From assembly GCA_020974905.1 (NCBI GenBank), contig CP087563.1, positions 186,001 to 250,000 on the forward strand: a stretch of 64,000 nucleotides of DNA, in the 5' to 3' direction. Source of the stretch: Planctomycetes bacterium syqfu. GTDB taxonomy: Bacteria > Planctomycetota > Phycisphaerae > Phycisphaerales > Phycisphaeraceae. The notes beneath the pieces are model-generated. The model saw only the letters and a list, made by a program, of their open reading frames with translations, was not told where the DNA came from and did not search any database. Shown in pieces: positions 53,523-62,088 of this stretch. Position numbers and translations under genes: made by a program. Within the stretch, counting starts at the first letter, position 1; the number at the start of each line of letters is the position of its first letter.

Positions 53523-53604
53523 TGGAGCCGGTGGGATTTGAACCCACGTCCGAGCATTTCCGTCATGCGGTTTTAACGCCCGTCGATTCCAGACTCGCGG
53601 CCCC
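53523..53604 (-). ncRNA. tmRNA-like RNA gene without tag region
   Basis: 82 nt. The 5' part GGGGCCG...GTCTGGAATCGACGGG is the hallmark tmRNA start (GGGGCTG...CTGGATTCGACGGG in E. coli). The 3' part CGGACGTGGGTTCAAATCCC plus ACCGGCTCCA is the tmRNA T-arm and acceptor. A perfect 7-bp acceptor stem (one G-T) and 5-bp T stem form. Pseudoknots and tag ORF are absent. Either a virus-encoded tRNA-like-domain RNA or a captured, deleted ssrA. Confidence 0.75.
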
Positions 53605-53609
53605 GATGG

Positions 53610-54068
53610 TCACTTACCCAGCAGACCGCCCGCGTCAAGGTTAACGTCTGTCTGGGGGCTGTTGGTGGGCGTCTGTGCAGTGTCGCTAGCTGGCGTCTGT
53701 GTGACCTCACCGCCGCGTTGGGCGTCTGCACCGCCTGTCACGCTCTGATTGACCGTCACGCTCTGCACGTAGACAAACGCCCGGCCTTCCTTGCTCGCGG
53801 CCTGCTGCATGGCTTCGGGCGTGATATCACTATCGCCCAGGGTGACCGGTTTCCCGGTTTCGTCGCTCTGTGGTGCTACGGGGCGAACGCTTGCAAGGTC
53901 GCCGAGATTGACGCCGACTTGGTTGGTGTTCTGATGCGTCCAAGAACCTCCTTGCTCGGTTGCGGTCGCTTGGTTCTGTGGTGTGCTGGTGGATGTTGCG
54001 CAGCCGGTCGATGCTGCAGCATACAGGCAAAGCAGGATTGCGACGATGATGGTGATGATTGTTTTCAT
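53610..54068 (-). CDS. Provirus 2 lipoprotein
   Basis: 152 residues from the ATG with AAGGAAA upstream, equal in length to provirus 1. Signal MKTIITIIVAILLCLYAA with lipobox TGC. Shares SWTHQNT, FVYVQSVTVNQSV and GGADAQRGGEV with the other copy. Confidence 0.7.
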   Translation of the reverse strand: MKTIITIIVAILLCLYAAASTGCATSTSTPQNQATATEQGGSWTHQNTNQVGVNLGDLASVRPVAPQSDETGKPVTLGDSDITPEAMQQAASKEGRAFVYVQSVTVNQSVTGGADAQRGGEVTQTPASDTAQTPTNSPQTDVNLDAGGLLGK

Positions 54069-54113
54069 TTCAGGTTTCCTTGGTTGGAAATGGATTACTT
54101 GCATTGGTTAAAT

Positions 54114-55850
54114 TCACTTGGCAGTGATTGTCTTAAAGAACGTTGCAGGATCGGACCAGTTCGCCTGCTCAGTCGCACGCTGGGCAGCACTGACTACCGA
54201 ACGTCGCCAAGTGACATGACGGAGCGTGCCGACCATGTTTAACATTGGTGTTGATGTGCCGACGATACCGCCGCCGATACGGATGGCGTTACCGGTTTCC
54301 CAATCCACGCCGACCGAATCCTGATCGTGGGACGTGCCACCGGTCGCACCGTCAACGTATGCCCACGCCGCACCGCTTGTACTGTCGTAGGTATTGAGCA
54401 ATCGTCGTAGCGTGCCGTTAGACAGGGCGTCTGTCCGATACTGATGAGCCGATGCCCCCGCCGCATTCGTCACACCCCACCAAACCGCCTCAGTATCGCC
54501 GTACATCACTGCCGCACACTCAAGATCAGTACCATCCTTGGTGTTGGTCACAAGGTTGTTGTAGTCGTTGGACAACAACGTTGTTTTTAGTTCAAGGCCA
54601 ATCGACAGATCACCGGCCCCGGCATCAAGAATCCCGCCCGTGTTGGGTACGACCAAATGACCCGCACCACCAAAGACCAGACCATCGGCAGACGTTGCAA
54701 GCGTGCCGGATACCGTTGCGTGCAAATCGTTCGGTGACAGGTCGTACATGGTTCCACCTGCCGGATCGTCCAGCATGGGGAGGAACAAATCATAGTCCAC
54801 CATGGCAGCATGCCTGCCGTACGTATCGCCCGCTGCTGGCTCGCTACGTGTTCCGTCATACTCAAGCCGCACCGTTGTATCAGATGAGTCTGAAACGTTG
54901 GGGATCAGGGCGAGCCAGCCAATAGCTACACCCCACTGTTTAACGGTCGCTCGCGGATACTCCGTAGCACCATCAGCAGATTTAACACGGACATCACCGC
55001 CGTCGGGACGAATGATGGCACGGGCTTGATTGCTCATGATTGATTTGGGGAACCAGACCAAATGAGACGTATGACCACCGGCTCCAACTTCGCTTGAGTC
55101 GATGGTGATTTCATCGTATGGGGTTGCACCGCCCGTAATGGTGAGAATACCGGCGTATGAAAACTTGGCGGTGTTCGCTGCATCGGTCGAACGCAAAAAC
55201 AGCTTGTGACCAGACGCAAGTATCCACTTCTCGATTTTGTTGCCAGCAGTCCCGCCCATTTCAATCCAACGCTTGGCGTCATTCTCGTCACGAACTTCAA
55301 TCACGCCAGTATCACCAGACACGACCGCCGACTTGATATCCAACGTCCGACCCGTTGCCAACTCAATGACCAAATCGCCATCGACAGACGTTGTGTCTTT
55401 CGTGCCATCCAACCAGAAAGCCGCCGGTTGTTCTGACATATCGATTTGAGCCGCTTCGACCGGCAACGTTGACACCGCTTCAATCGGAACGGGCTTGTCA
55501 TCAGTGTTTGTGATTTGAACCGTACTCGAACTTGTTACCGGGAACACTTCAAACTTAGACGGGTCTGCCATGGATGCAGCACCTGCAAGCTGTACCGTTG
55601 CCTTCTTGCCCTCATTGGCATCATAGGCTATCCAAATCCTTTCGATAGCCATGTGGGCATATCCCATGCCTACCTGCCATGTTTCCCACTCTGCGGTACT
55701 GTCATTGATCTTCACCCTGATTGCTTGGTCGGCATCACTCGCGGACGTGAATCGGATAATGTGTGCATCGACTGCAAACTCATAACCTACCTCGGCAGTG
55801 TCGAGATTGATACGAATCTGTCGTCCCGGATTTCTTAATACATCTGGCAT
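54114..55850 (-). CDS. Provirus 2 spike-like protein with LamG/concanavalin-like C-terminal domain
   Basis: 578 residues. N-terminal about 110 residues match the provirus 1 spike (FTSASDADQAIRVKINDSTA; IERIWIAYDANEGKKATVQL; DPSKFEVFPV). Residues 370-570 look like a LamG/concanavalin A-type beta sandwich (YDLSPNDLHATVSGTL; GAGHLVVPNTGG; RRLLNTYDSTSGAAWAYVDG), a carbohydrate-binding fold. Likely binds a surface glycan of the host. Confidence 0.7.
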   Translation of the reverse strand: MPDVLRNPGRQIRINLDTAEVGYEFAVDAHIIRFTSASDADQAIRVKINDSTAEWETWQVGMGYAHMAIERIWIAYDANEGKKATVQLAGAASMADPSKFEVFPVTSSSTVQITNTDDKPVPIEAVSTLPVEAAQIDMSEQPAAFWLDGTKDTTSVDGDLVIELATGRTLDIKSAVVSGDTGVIEVRDENDAKRWIEMGGTAGNKIEKWILASGHKLFLRSTDAANTAKFSYAGILTITGGATPYDEITIDSSEVGAGGHTSHLVWFPKSIMSNQARAIIRPDGGDVRVKSADGATEYPRATVKQWGVAIGWLALIPNVSDSSDTTVRLEYDGTRSEPAAGDTYGRHAAMVDYDLFLPMLDDPAGGTMYDLSPNDLHATVSGTLATSADGLVFGGAGHLVVPNTGGILDAGAGDLSIGLELKTTLLSNDYNNLVTNTKDGTDLECAAVMYGDTEAVWWGVTNAAGASAHQYRTDALSNGTLRRLLNTYDSTSGAAWAYVDGATGGTSHDQDSVGVDWETGNAIRIGGGIVGTSTPMLNMVGTLRHVTWRRSVVSAAQRATEQANWSDPATFFKTITAK

Positions 55851-56224
55851 TATTTACGTCTCCAGAACATCATTGCCAATACCAAACCGCCGACGATAAA
55901 TCCGGGCAAGATCAGTTTGTTAATGATGCGTTCAAGTTCTGTCTGTGTGCCGGTTGCAGTTGTTGCAATGGCGTTAATGTTTTCCGATTGGGTTTTTACT
56001 TGATCCTGAATGCCACCGATTACGCTGGATGCACCTTGTATCAATGCGTCAACGATTCCCAGCACTTCACCACCCGGCAAACCGTTGACTGTCACGTTAG
56101 CGTCGCCTTCGGTTTGACCAAGCTTGTAGACCGTTGCACCTGAGCCCGCGTACAACACCGACTCATCGGAATTACTCAGGCTTTTTTGCTTTTGGCTTGA
56201 TTCGCTTTTGCTTTTTGTTGACAC
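55850..56224 (-). CDS. Provirus 2 coiled-coil membrane protein
   Basis: 124 residues; shares VNGLPGG and ATTATGTQTELERIINKLIL with the provirus 1 protein and ends in a membrane segment and RRK. Overlaps the previous gene by 49 nt and the spike start by 1 nt. Confidence 0.7.
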   Translation of the reverse strand: MSTKSKSESSQKQKSLSNSDESVLYAGSGATVYKLGQTEGDANVTVNGLPGGEVLGIVDALIQGASSVIGGIQDQVKTQSENINAIATTATGTQTELERIINKLILPGFIVGGLVLAMMFWRRK

Positions 56225-56664
56225 TGCAAAACCTTCCGGTATTCATAGGCTATTGGCTCGTAGCCCTTGCCCAACTTGTTAATTTTTCTCGGGCTTCCCA
56301 TCGTCACGCTGACACAACCTTTTTCCATGGCCTTAGCTTCAATGGACGGCAGGACATACTTTGCCCACATGCCACCCCGTACCGAATACGCACCAAGAAT
56401 CTCAAGGTTCAACCCACCGACGGTGTCCTGAAACTGTGTCACCGTTGCCCCGATGGTTTTGCCTTCGCAATACCAAACGATCAAATCAATTTCACCCGCC
56501 GATTGCGCTTGTTGCATCTTGTCGGTTGTCCATTGTGTGAATGCCCAACCGTCTCGAATACTCAAGCCTTCGATGACTTCCGTCGGCCACGCTTGCCACG
56601 TTTCCCAGACCTTCCCGCGAACATCCAAATCCCCGCCAGTACCAACAATCCCGCGATTAACCAT
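56176..56664 (-). CDS. Provirus 2 GNAT-like protein
   Basis: 162 residues; WPTEVIEG, IDLIVWYCEGKTIGA, GGLNLEI and SVTMGSPRKINKL correspond one-to-one to the provirus 1 protein. Starts inside the preceding gene (103-nt overlap). Confidence 0.6.
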   Translation of the reverse strand: MVNRGIVGTGGDLDVRGKVWETWQAWPTEVIEGLSIRDGWAFTQWTTDKMQQAQSAGEIDLIVWYCEGKTIGATVTQFQDTVGGLNLEILGAYSVRGGMWAKYVLPSIEAKAMEKGCVSVTMGSPRKINKLGKGYEPIAYEYRKVLQCQQKAKANQAKSKKA

Positions 56665-56807
56665 GGTTGCTGCCTTGCAATGTCGCCCAACTCGTCAACG
56701 AACCCGCCGCCGACGCTGCTGGTATTGTTACCTTGACTCTGCGGGGCTGTGCCTGAGATGGCAGGCCCCGACGATAGACTGATTGGATTACCTTGCGGAA
56801 TACTCAT
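56562..56807 (-). CDS. Provirus 2 membrane protein with basic tail
   Basis: 81 residues starting MSIPQGNPIS; one membrane segment then GRSGKRGKRGRRKSSKA. The ATG overlaps the previous stop (ATGA). Confidence 0.65.
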   Translation of the reverse strand: MSIPQGNPISLSSGPAISGTAPQSQGNNTSSVGGGFVDELGDIARQQPWLIAGLLVLAGIWMFAGRSGKRGKRGRRKSSKA

Positions 56808-57136
56808 GACAACTTGCCCCACAAATACGCAATCAGGACAACGAGCAAGCCGCCGCCGATGATGTATTTCAAATTACCTTTGGCGGTCTGCTCTGCTGTG
56901 GTGATGGTCATCTCGCCAAAGCTTGCACCAAGCCCTCCGATATCAGTTCCGGCCAGAAAATCAGCAACGTCACCCGTCGCTGGCATCTGTCCGTAAAATG
57001 CCGCGTCTTGATATTCAGCAAGTCCACGGCCTTCAACCTTGGCGGTTAACGACTCCATAAAAAAGCCGATTTCCTCCCACCACGTCAACGGCCTGCCGAT
57101 GGTCGCTTCAACTTCTGCACGTGTTACGGTTGCCAT
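56804..57136 (-). CDS. Provirus 2 membrane protein, 110 residues
   Basis: 110 residues, start MATVTRAEVEATIGRPLTW, GEMTIT at the same position as in provirus 1, C-terminal membrane segment. Identical length in both elements. Confidence 0.7.
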   Translation of the reverse strand: MATVTRAEVEATIGRPLTWWEEIGFFMESLTAKVEGRGLAEYQDAAFYGQMPATGDVADFLAGTDIGGLGASFGEMTITTAEQTAKGNLKYIIGGGLLVVLIAYLWGKLS

Positions 57137-57142
57137 GCTGCC

Positions 57143-57511
57143 CTACTTTCTCAATAGAGCCACAAGGCCAATCAGACCCGCAACGCCTGCAATGATCATC
57201 ACAACGCCTGTGCCGGTGGTCTTGGTCAGACCGCCGAAAAAGCTGTTCTGTGGCGTTGTGGTGCCTGCTGTTTGCAGACGGTCATTTCGCTCTGCCGTCG
57301 CTTTGTTCACCTGTCCGGATGCCCATGCGTTTATCGCTGCATTGCCTGCACCAACGGTGGTATTGATCAAGCCTTTCAATGCACCATCCAACCAACCGCC
57401 TGACTGTGTGACCGGTGCTACCTGCTCGGTCATGTCACGCGACTGGATGTAATAAGCGTCATTGGTGCCTGGCGTGTTCCACGGTGTATTAACAAGGTCT
57501 TGTAAAGACAT
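57143..57511 (-). CDS. Provirus 2 Gly/Thr-rich membrane protein
   Basis: 122 residues. The C-terminal membrane region (TTGTGVVMIIAGVAGL) matches the provirus 1 protein; the N-terminal part differs. Confidence 0.65.
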   Translation of the reverse strand: MSLQDLVNTPWNTPGTNDAYYIQSRDMTEQVAPVTQSGGWLDGALKGLINTTVGAGNAAINAWASGQVNKATAERNDRLQTAGTTTPQNSFFGGLTKTTGTGVVMIIAGVAGLIGLVALLRK

Positions 57512-57592
57512 GAAAAATGTCCTTTCATCCCGTGCATGCCCTGCCGGTCAGACATCACCGGCAGGGCTTGGGAAATGGAATTTCACGAAACA

Positions 57593-58591
57593 TCAAGGAC
57601 GAAGAAATCTGTCATAAACCACATACATGCGATGGCTGTCGCCTTCTGCGGGCTTGGTCACGTTGAAGTCGAGACGGAAACGCTGGTCAGACTCAAACGA
57701 AAGCATTTGCTCCCAATGGCCTGGCGTCATCAAGTCAACGACATAAACACCGGTCTGCAACTGTGTGAACTTATAACGGCTCTTGTTGCGAACCTGTAAT
57801 TTTGTCGCGGTAAGCTTCTGATGCGTTGCCTCTCCGGCTTTGATGCTGACTGAATTGAGAATGCCGTCAGCAAATTCGCCATCGGTTTCGGTGTAGACGA
57901 TCACACGCGAAAATACGTGTTCTTGCGTCAGATCGAACGGCAGGGACTCGCGGGTTGCAGTGACCGGGATTTCATCGGTGGTCATCAGGTGCAGCAGATA
58001 ACCGCCGTAACCGGTGGCTCCTGGAATGCCCTTATCCACGCTGAAAGACTGCTCAACGTCAACTTCAAACTTCACGTTAGAAATCGAGTTGGTGCCAGCC
58101 GACCAGATGTCGGACGCATCGCCCCACTGGATTTCTAAATTCGCTGTCGTTCGTGACACGTCAAGCGGTGACATCATTGCCGCCCCGCCATGCTCGGCCA
58201 AAGCCGCGTTGTTGGGGATGTAAAAATGAATCCTGGCCGAACCGCTGCCATTAACGCCTGGCTGGGATGCGTACGGGGATTCACGGAAATAAATCTGATG
58301 AATGTATGGCAACACCTTGCCCTGCAAGCTGATGATGTCCGAAGTGCCGCCCGTCTTGAGACGTAGCCACTTGATCAGATTCAACGCCTTGGCCGCCGTC
58401 AATTCACCAGCATCGTCGGACTCCCAATCAAACGACATCATGCATTCAATCCCTTGAATACACTGCTCGGTGGGAAGTCGGACATTCCGCGTGTTACCTG
58501 CTGAAAACTCGATGCCATCCGTGGCAACGAACTGTTTGCGAAAGTTGACAATCTGCTGATTTGTGACGGGGACGCCGGTTAAAGTTGGCAT
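57593..58591 (-). CDS. Provirus 2 major capsid protein, putative double jelly-roll
   Basis: 332 residues starting MPTLTGVPVTNQQIVNF, AAGGAAG upstream. Shares IWSAGTNSISN, LHLMTTDE, PFDLT, TETDG and DGILN with provirus 1, and has GSGSARIHFYIPNN at the place of GSGTAEYNFVVPFN. Beta-rich throughout. Fold assignment is inferred from the family pattern and gene order. Confidence 0.65.
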   Translation of the reverse strand: MPTLTGVPVTNQQIVNFRKQFVATDGIEFSAGNTRNVRLPTEQCIQGIECMMSFDWESDDAGELTAAKALNLIKWLRLKTGGTSDIISLQGKVLPYIHQIYFRESPYASQPGVNGSGSARIHFYIPNNAALAEHGGAAMMSPLDVSRTTANLEIQWGDASDIWSAGTNSISNVKFEVDVEQSFSVDKGIPGATGYGGYLLHLMTTDEIPVTATRESLPFDLTQEHVFSRVIVYTETDGEFADGILNSVSIKAGEATHQKLTATKLQVRNKSRYKFTQLQTGVYVVDLMTPGHWEQMLSFESDQRFRLDFNVTKPAEGDSHRMYVVYDRFLRP

Positions 58592-58639
58592 TGTTTGCTT
58601 CCTTGCTCTTGCTGATATCAAATTGACCTGGCGAACGGC

Positions 58640-58780
58640 TTAGCCTGCCACGTTGGACGCCACGCCCATTACCTTGCCCTTGCCCCAGATCAGAGCAGGA
58701 ACGAAAAGGACAGTACCGACGGCAAGAGCCAGACCGGTGATGACGATGGTTCGGATTTCGGTTTTCTTAAGGCCAAACAT
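58640..58780 (-). CDS. Provirus 2 small membrane protein
   Basis: 46 residues, MFGLKKTEIRTIVITGLALA and a single membrane segment. GGAG upstream of the ATG. Same length and position as in provirus 1. Confidence 0.7.
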   Translation of the reverse strand: MFGLKKTEIRTIVITGLALAVGTVLFVPALIWGKGKVMGVASNVAG

Positions 58781-58877
58781 TTTTGTTCTCCATGTGCTGG
58801 TTTGTGGGTTGCTCCCTTGCTTCCCTGATTCTTTTTCCAACTTCACACGCGGTATCTGTAATGCCAACCCCTTTTTT

Positions 58878-59435
58878 TCAAGATGGAATTTCGACGGTCC
58901 CGGTGACGGCCTGCTGCATGCGATCCAAGCGGATATATTTGAACTGGGGCAGACGGTATGCATGAGCCAGTTCGGGACAGTTCCATTCGCTGGCCAAATC
59001 CTTGCATTCGCCACGCTCGACGTTGAAGCAAACTAACCGTGTGCATTGGCTTCTGGCCGCTTTTTCAAGGTAGTTTTTCCATCCCTGACCGATCAGAACG
59101 GTGCTATGTCCACCACCGCCACGCTCGGGGCAAAGATGCCGACCACGGACGCACATTTCCAACATTTCGTTTCGATATTTGCGGAATGCAACCACGGCCT
59201 CGTCGATGATTGCGCAGCAAAATCTACTCTGCCAAAAAACCGAACAAAATTCTTGAAAGTCGGGTGTGACGTAATTCGCACGCCAACCGCCGACGTTCTG
59301 CCCGCGTGCCGGTTGCGTTGGATCGTAGACGATTACCGGCTTAGAATTTGCCCGCAAAAGCCCAGCCATCCTCCTTGCGTACAGAGTCTTTCCGCTTTGT
59401 GTCTGACCGATTATCGCTGTGTTCGTTAACGCCAT
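58878..59435 (-). CDS. Provirus 2 genome-packaging ATPase
   Basis: 185 residues. Walker A IIGQTQSGKT is identical to provirus 1; Walker B is FCCAIIDEAVV; the loop GGGGHSTVLIGQGW and SQCTRLVCFNVERGEC follow. The first 95 nt, including the P-loop codons, are shared with the preceding gene in another frame. Confidence 0.75.
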   Translation of the reverse strand: MALTNTAIIGQTQSGKTLYARRMAGLLRANSKPVIVYDPTQPARGQNVGGWRANYVTPDFQEFCSVFWQSRFCCAIIDEAVVAFRKYRNEMLEMCVRGRHLCPERGGGGHSTVLIGQGWKNYLEKAARSQCTRLVCFNVERGECKDLASEWNCPELAHAYRLPQFKYIRLDRMQQAVTGTVEIPS

Positions 59436-60027
59436 TTTTCCCGCTTTCCTTCTTTGCCTTGTCCAGACCGATACGAGCCATTGCATAAAATCCGACCGCC
59501 AACACCAGAGCCAACCACCACGGCACGTGTCGCCCGTCTGTGGCCCCTGCTGCTGCCTTGCCGACCATTTCCCGTTCTGAATCTGTCGGCTTCCATTTCT
59601 CGCCACCGCGTTTTTGTGCAAAGTTGAAAATACCATCTGAGATCACCCGTCCGGCTTCCGGCCCCATGGACACGCCCGTCCGTTGCTGCTCAGGTTGCGG
59701 ATCGGTGGGAACACGGACAAAGCCATCGCCGTCACCGTCCGTCACCGGTTCGGCTTGCGGTTTCGGTTTGGGTTGCTCTGTGTTGTTATCCGTGTTTTGC
59801 GGTTTTTTGACGGTGTCAGACGGTTTTTTCTTGGTGAACTTACCGCCCGGCCCACGGGGTTGTGACCGTGAGACCGCCGCACGTTTCACGGCAGGCTTAC
59901 CGTCGCCAGACGGTGTATCACCGCCCTGCACTGCTTTTGCTGATGCTTTGTTTCGGCTTAGCGTCTCACCTACGGTTGACGCGGCTTCTGACGGATTATC
60001 TGACGGTAAATGTTCCAGTTCCTTCAC
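59341..60027 (-). CDS. Provirus 2 late membrane protein with low-complexity N-terminal part
   Basis: 228 residues from GTG (KELEHLPSDNPSEA), AGGAG upstream; an in-frame ATG at 60066 lacks this. Shares AVQGGDTPSGDGKPAVKRA-type and FVRVPTDPQP words, a membrane segment (VPWWLALVLAVGFYAMA) and the polar tail with provirus 1. Confidence 0.65.
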   Translation of the reverse strand: MKELEHLPSDNPSEAASTVGETLSRNKASAKAVQGGDTPSGDGKPAVKRAAVSRSQPRGPGGKFTKKKPSDTVKKPQNTDNNTEQPKPKPQAEPVTDGDGDGFVRVPTDPQPEQQRTGVSMGPEAGRVISDGIFNFAQKRGGEKWKPTDSEREMVGKAAAGATDGRHVPWWLALVLAVGFYAMARIGLDKAKKESGKNGVNEHSDNRSDTKRKDSVRKEDGWAFAGKF

Positions 60028-60092
60028 GGTTGAAATCTCCTGTGTTACGGTGATGGTGTCCGTCATCCACCGTATCAGGAGGTATCTCTACC

Positions 60093-60431
60093 GTGAACAC
60101 TGCCCGTAAAATCACCGTCTACACCGTCGCCACCGTTGCCATCACCGTGACCGTCGCCGCATTCGCCGCCGTTGCCGCCGTTGTTTTACCGTTACTCACC
60201 GTTGCCGCCGCCGTCATGCTTGCATGTCGGAAAGCGTGTGCTGATACCCCGGCTTCTGACTCTCCCTCACCGGTTCCGGTTGTGGCCCATGTAATTGACC
60301 GACCGGATAGTGACGATACCGCCGAGCCTTCTCGTTCTGCTGATCCTGAAGCTTCAACTCCGCCCGACTATTGCGAGCAAGCCGTGCCCGAATCTTGTCC
60401 TGAATGTCACGCACTGCATTTGGCCCACTGA
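60093..60431 (+). CDS. Provirus 2 antisense membrane protein overlapping rep
   Basis: 112 residues from GTG with a consensus AGGAGGT eight bases upstream. One long membrane segment built of V, A and T, then a Pro/Ser/Asp-rich tail. Runs against rep and overlaps its last 218 nt. The strong ribosome-binding site and the matching gene in provirus 1 argue that it is translated. Confidence 0.65.
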   Translation: MNTARKITVYTVATVAITVTVAAFAAVAAVVLPLLTVAAAVMLACRKACADTPASDSPSPVPVVAHVIDRPDSDDTAEPSRSADPEASTPPDYCEQAVPESCPECHALHLAH

Positions 60432-61605
60432 ATTTTTGACGCATCACCGTATTAACCGCCTCGATCACATCAATCGGCTCGGCTTCTTCTATGTCCTTAC
60501 GCTGGCACGCAAGGACAGATATTGCACAACCGATCACCTGAGCCGTTAACTGATCCTCTTTGGCTTTGACGGCTTTGGCTGGAACCAATGCACACGCGGT
60601 CTGTGAGCCACGATAACCGTGTTGCACCACCTGCCACCAGTCAGCGTCCTGCCGTCTGCTACGCTTGTCCAGACGCTTGACGATCATTAACCACTTTCTC
60701 GTGAAGTATGACCACAAATGATCCTGCTCGCGGAATAAGTCGGCCATGGTATCAATGCCGCACTCGGTTAATTTTTGCCGCATCACCTGAAATTCAACGC
60801 GGATAACTCGGTGCTTTTCTGTCAGATCGTCGGGACTGATACCCCAGACATCGAACATCCACCATTTTTGTGATTTGTCGCGTATTTCCATGGGCTTGTC
60901 ATACATTCGGCATGACAGTTTTGACCCACCGGCCCCCCATCCGATCTGCGACAACTTCCTACGCGTCCGGTGCATTGAATCTTTAGCGGCCCGAGTAACG
61001 ACATGATCCATGATGCCGACTTTCCAGTCTCTGGCGTGCATTGCCACGTCAACGCACATATCCACGCGGGAAGGCTTCATGTCGACCACGACGCCGCCCA
61101 TGGCCTGAATGACCAATCGGCACCATCTGCACAACTCCATCACGCCGAAAGTCCATAACGCTTCTGATCGCAACTCGATCATGATTGACGGCCTGCTGTT
61201 TGGCGTCATCCAATCGCCCATCTTCCATGTCATGTATTGACTTGAAAGCATGAAGTTGTATCCACCTGCCCCCCAGCTTGAAACGTTGAACGACCACGCG
61301 GGGAACCCCTTCACGCGGATCACGTCGGGGAACTCGTTACGCTCCTCGTTATTCGCCCTGGCTTTGTCCTCGGCCAACCGCTTGAACCATTGCGTTGTTG
61401 GTTGTCCGTCTTGCTTGTAGGTCTGAGTTTGCCACTCGACATTGCAAGTGATGTACAATGTGTCTATTCCGTTGGCAAGCACTTTTGCGGGTTGATCGTT
61501 CGCCAAAACTTCTACCCCTGCATCACCGCTTGCCCGTTTGCAGGGGGGCTGGTAGTCACCAGCCCCCCTGCTTTTATTTTTCCGATTCGTCGCCGTCTTT
61601 GGCAT
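60214..61605 (-). CDS. Provirus 2 replication initiation protein (Rep_trans-like)
   Basis: 463 residues starting MPKTATNRKNK with GGAAGG upstream. Segments NGIDTLYITCNVEW, KPSRVDMCVDVAM, LSCRMYDKPMEI and VIRVEFQVMRQKL correspond to provirus 1 and to Rep_trans initiators. Expected to act on the hairpin region at 63620-63741 or an origin elsewhere in the element. Confidence 0.78.
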   Translation of the reverse strand: MPKTATNRKNKSRGAGDYQPPCKRASGDAGVEVLANDQPAKVLANGIDTLYITCNVEWQTQTYKQDGQPTTQWFKRLAEDKARANNEERNEFPDVIRVKGFPAWSFNVSSWGAGGYNFMLSSQYMTWKMGDWMTPNSRPSIMIELRSEALWTFGVMELCRWCRLVIQAMGGVVVDMKPSRVDMCVDVAMHARDWKVGIMDHVVTRAAKDSMHRTRRKLSQIGWGAGGSKLSCRMYDKPMEIRDKSQKWWMFDVWGISPDDLTEKHRVIRVEFQVMRQKLTECGIDTMADLFREQDHLWSYFTRKWLMIVKRLDKRSRRQDADWWQVVQHGYRGSQTACALVPAKAVKAKEDQLTAQVIGCAISVLACQRKDIEEAEPIDVIEAVNTVMRQKFSGPNAVRDIQDKIRARLARNSRAELKLQDQQNEKARRYRHYPVGQLHGPQPEPVRESQKPGYQHTLSDMQA

Positions 61606-61795
61606 CCTTGCCACCTTCCTGCTTTCCAACCACCCAAAACTTACCAACGGCAGTCTGACCACATTCGGCTTCAACCGCCTTACCGTCTCGCATACGACAC
61701 AACCAACAAACGCCGTCCTTATGGCCGTCAATCGTCACGTAACAACCGCACACATCGCACAGCTTTGTAACTGGGTTTGAGAACGTACAATCCAT
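61574..61795 (-). CDS. Provirus 2 zinc-ribbon protein
   Basis: 73 residues with a four-cysteine motif CDVCGCYVTIDGHKDGVCWLC, then a charged tail. Overlaps the rep start by 32 nt and the previous stop (ATGA). Replaces a membrane-protein gene found here in provirus 1. Confidence 0.55.
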   Translation of the reverse strand: MDCTFSNPVTKLCDVCGCYVTIDGHKDGVCWLCRMRDGKAVEAECGQTAVGKFWVVGKQEGGKDAKDGDESEK

Positions 61796-62055
61796 CATTT
61801 ACCGTCGCTTTCTTGTCTCGACCTGCTCTGGCGTACATACTCCGCTTCAATCCGCTTATGCTTGGCCGTAACCAACCGCTCAACACGAACCGCCTCAGCC
61901 ATCAACTTGGCCATCTCAACAATCAATTGCTTGTTTTCATCATCTTGAGTACAGCTATCAACATTCCGAAACGCCCGGCTTACCGCTTCCGTTACGCCCC
62001 ACAACATCGCAGTCGCCTCGGCGTAATAGTTAACGTCTCTTACAGGTACATCCAT
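61795..62055 (-). CDS. Provirus 2 small helical protein
   Basis: 86 residues starting MDVPVRDVNYYAEATAMLWG, helical and charged. Preceded by the cassette-junction repeat with its AAGGGA ribosome-binding site. Function unknown. Confidence 0.5.
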   Translation of the reverse strand: MDVPVRDVNYYAEATAMLWGVTEAVSRAFRNVDSCTQDDENKQLIVEMAKLMAEAVRVERLVTAKHKRIEAEYVRQSRSRQESDGK

Positions 62056-62087
62056 CGTTTTTCCCTTTATCCAAGTAGTTTTTCGGT
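62056..62087 (-). repeat. Cassette-junction repeat, provirus 2 copy a
   Basis: On the minus strand ACCGAAAAACTACTTGGATA then AAGGGAAAAACG up to an ATG. It matches 62455-62484 and 44410-44441. Confidence 0.7.
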
Positions 62088-62088
62088 T

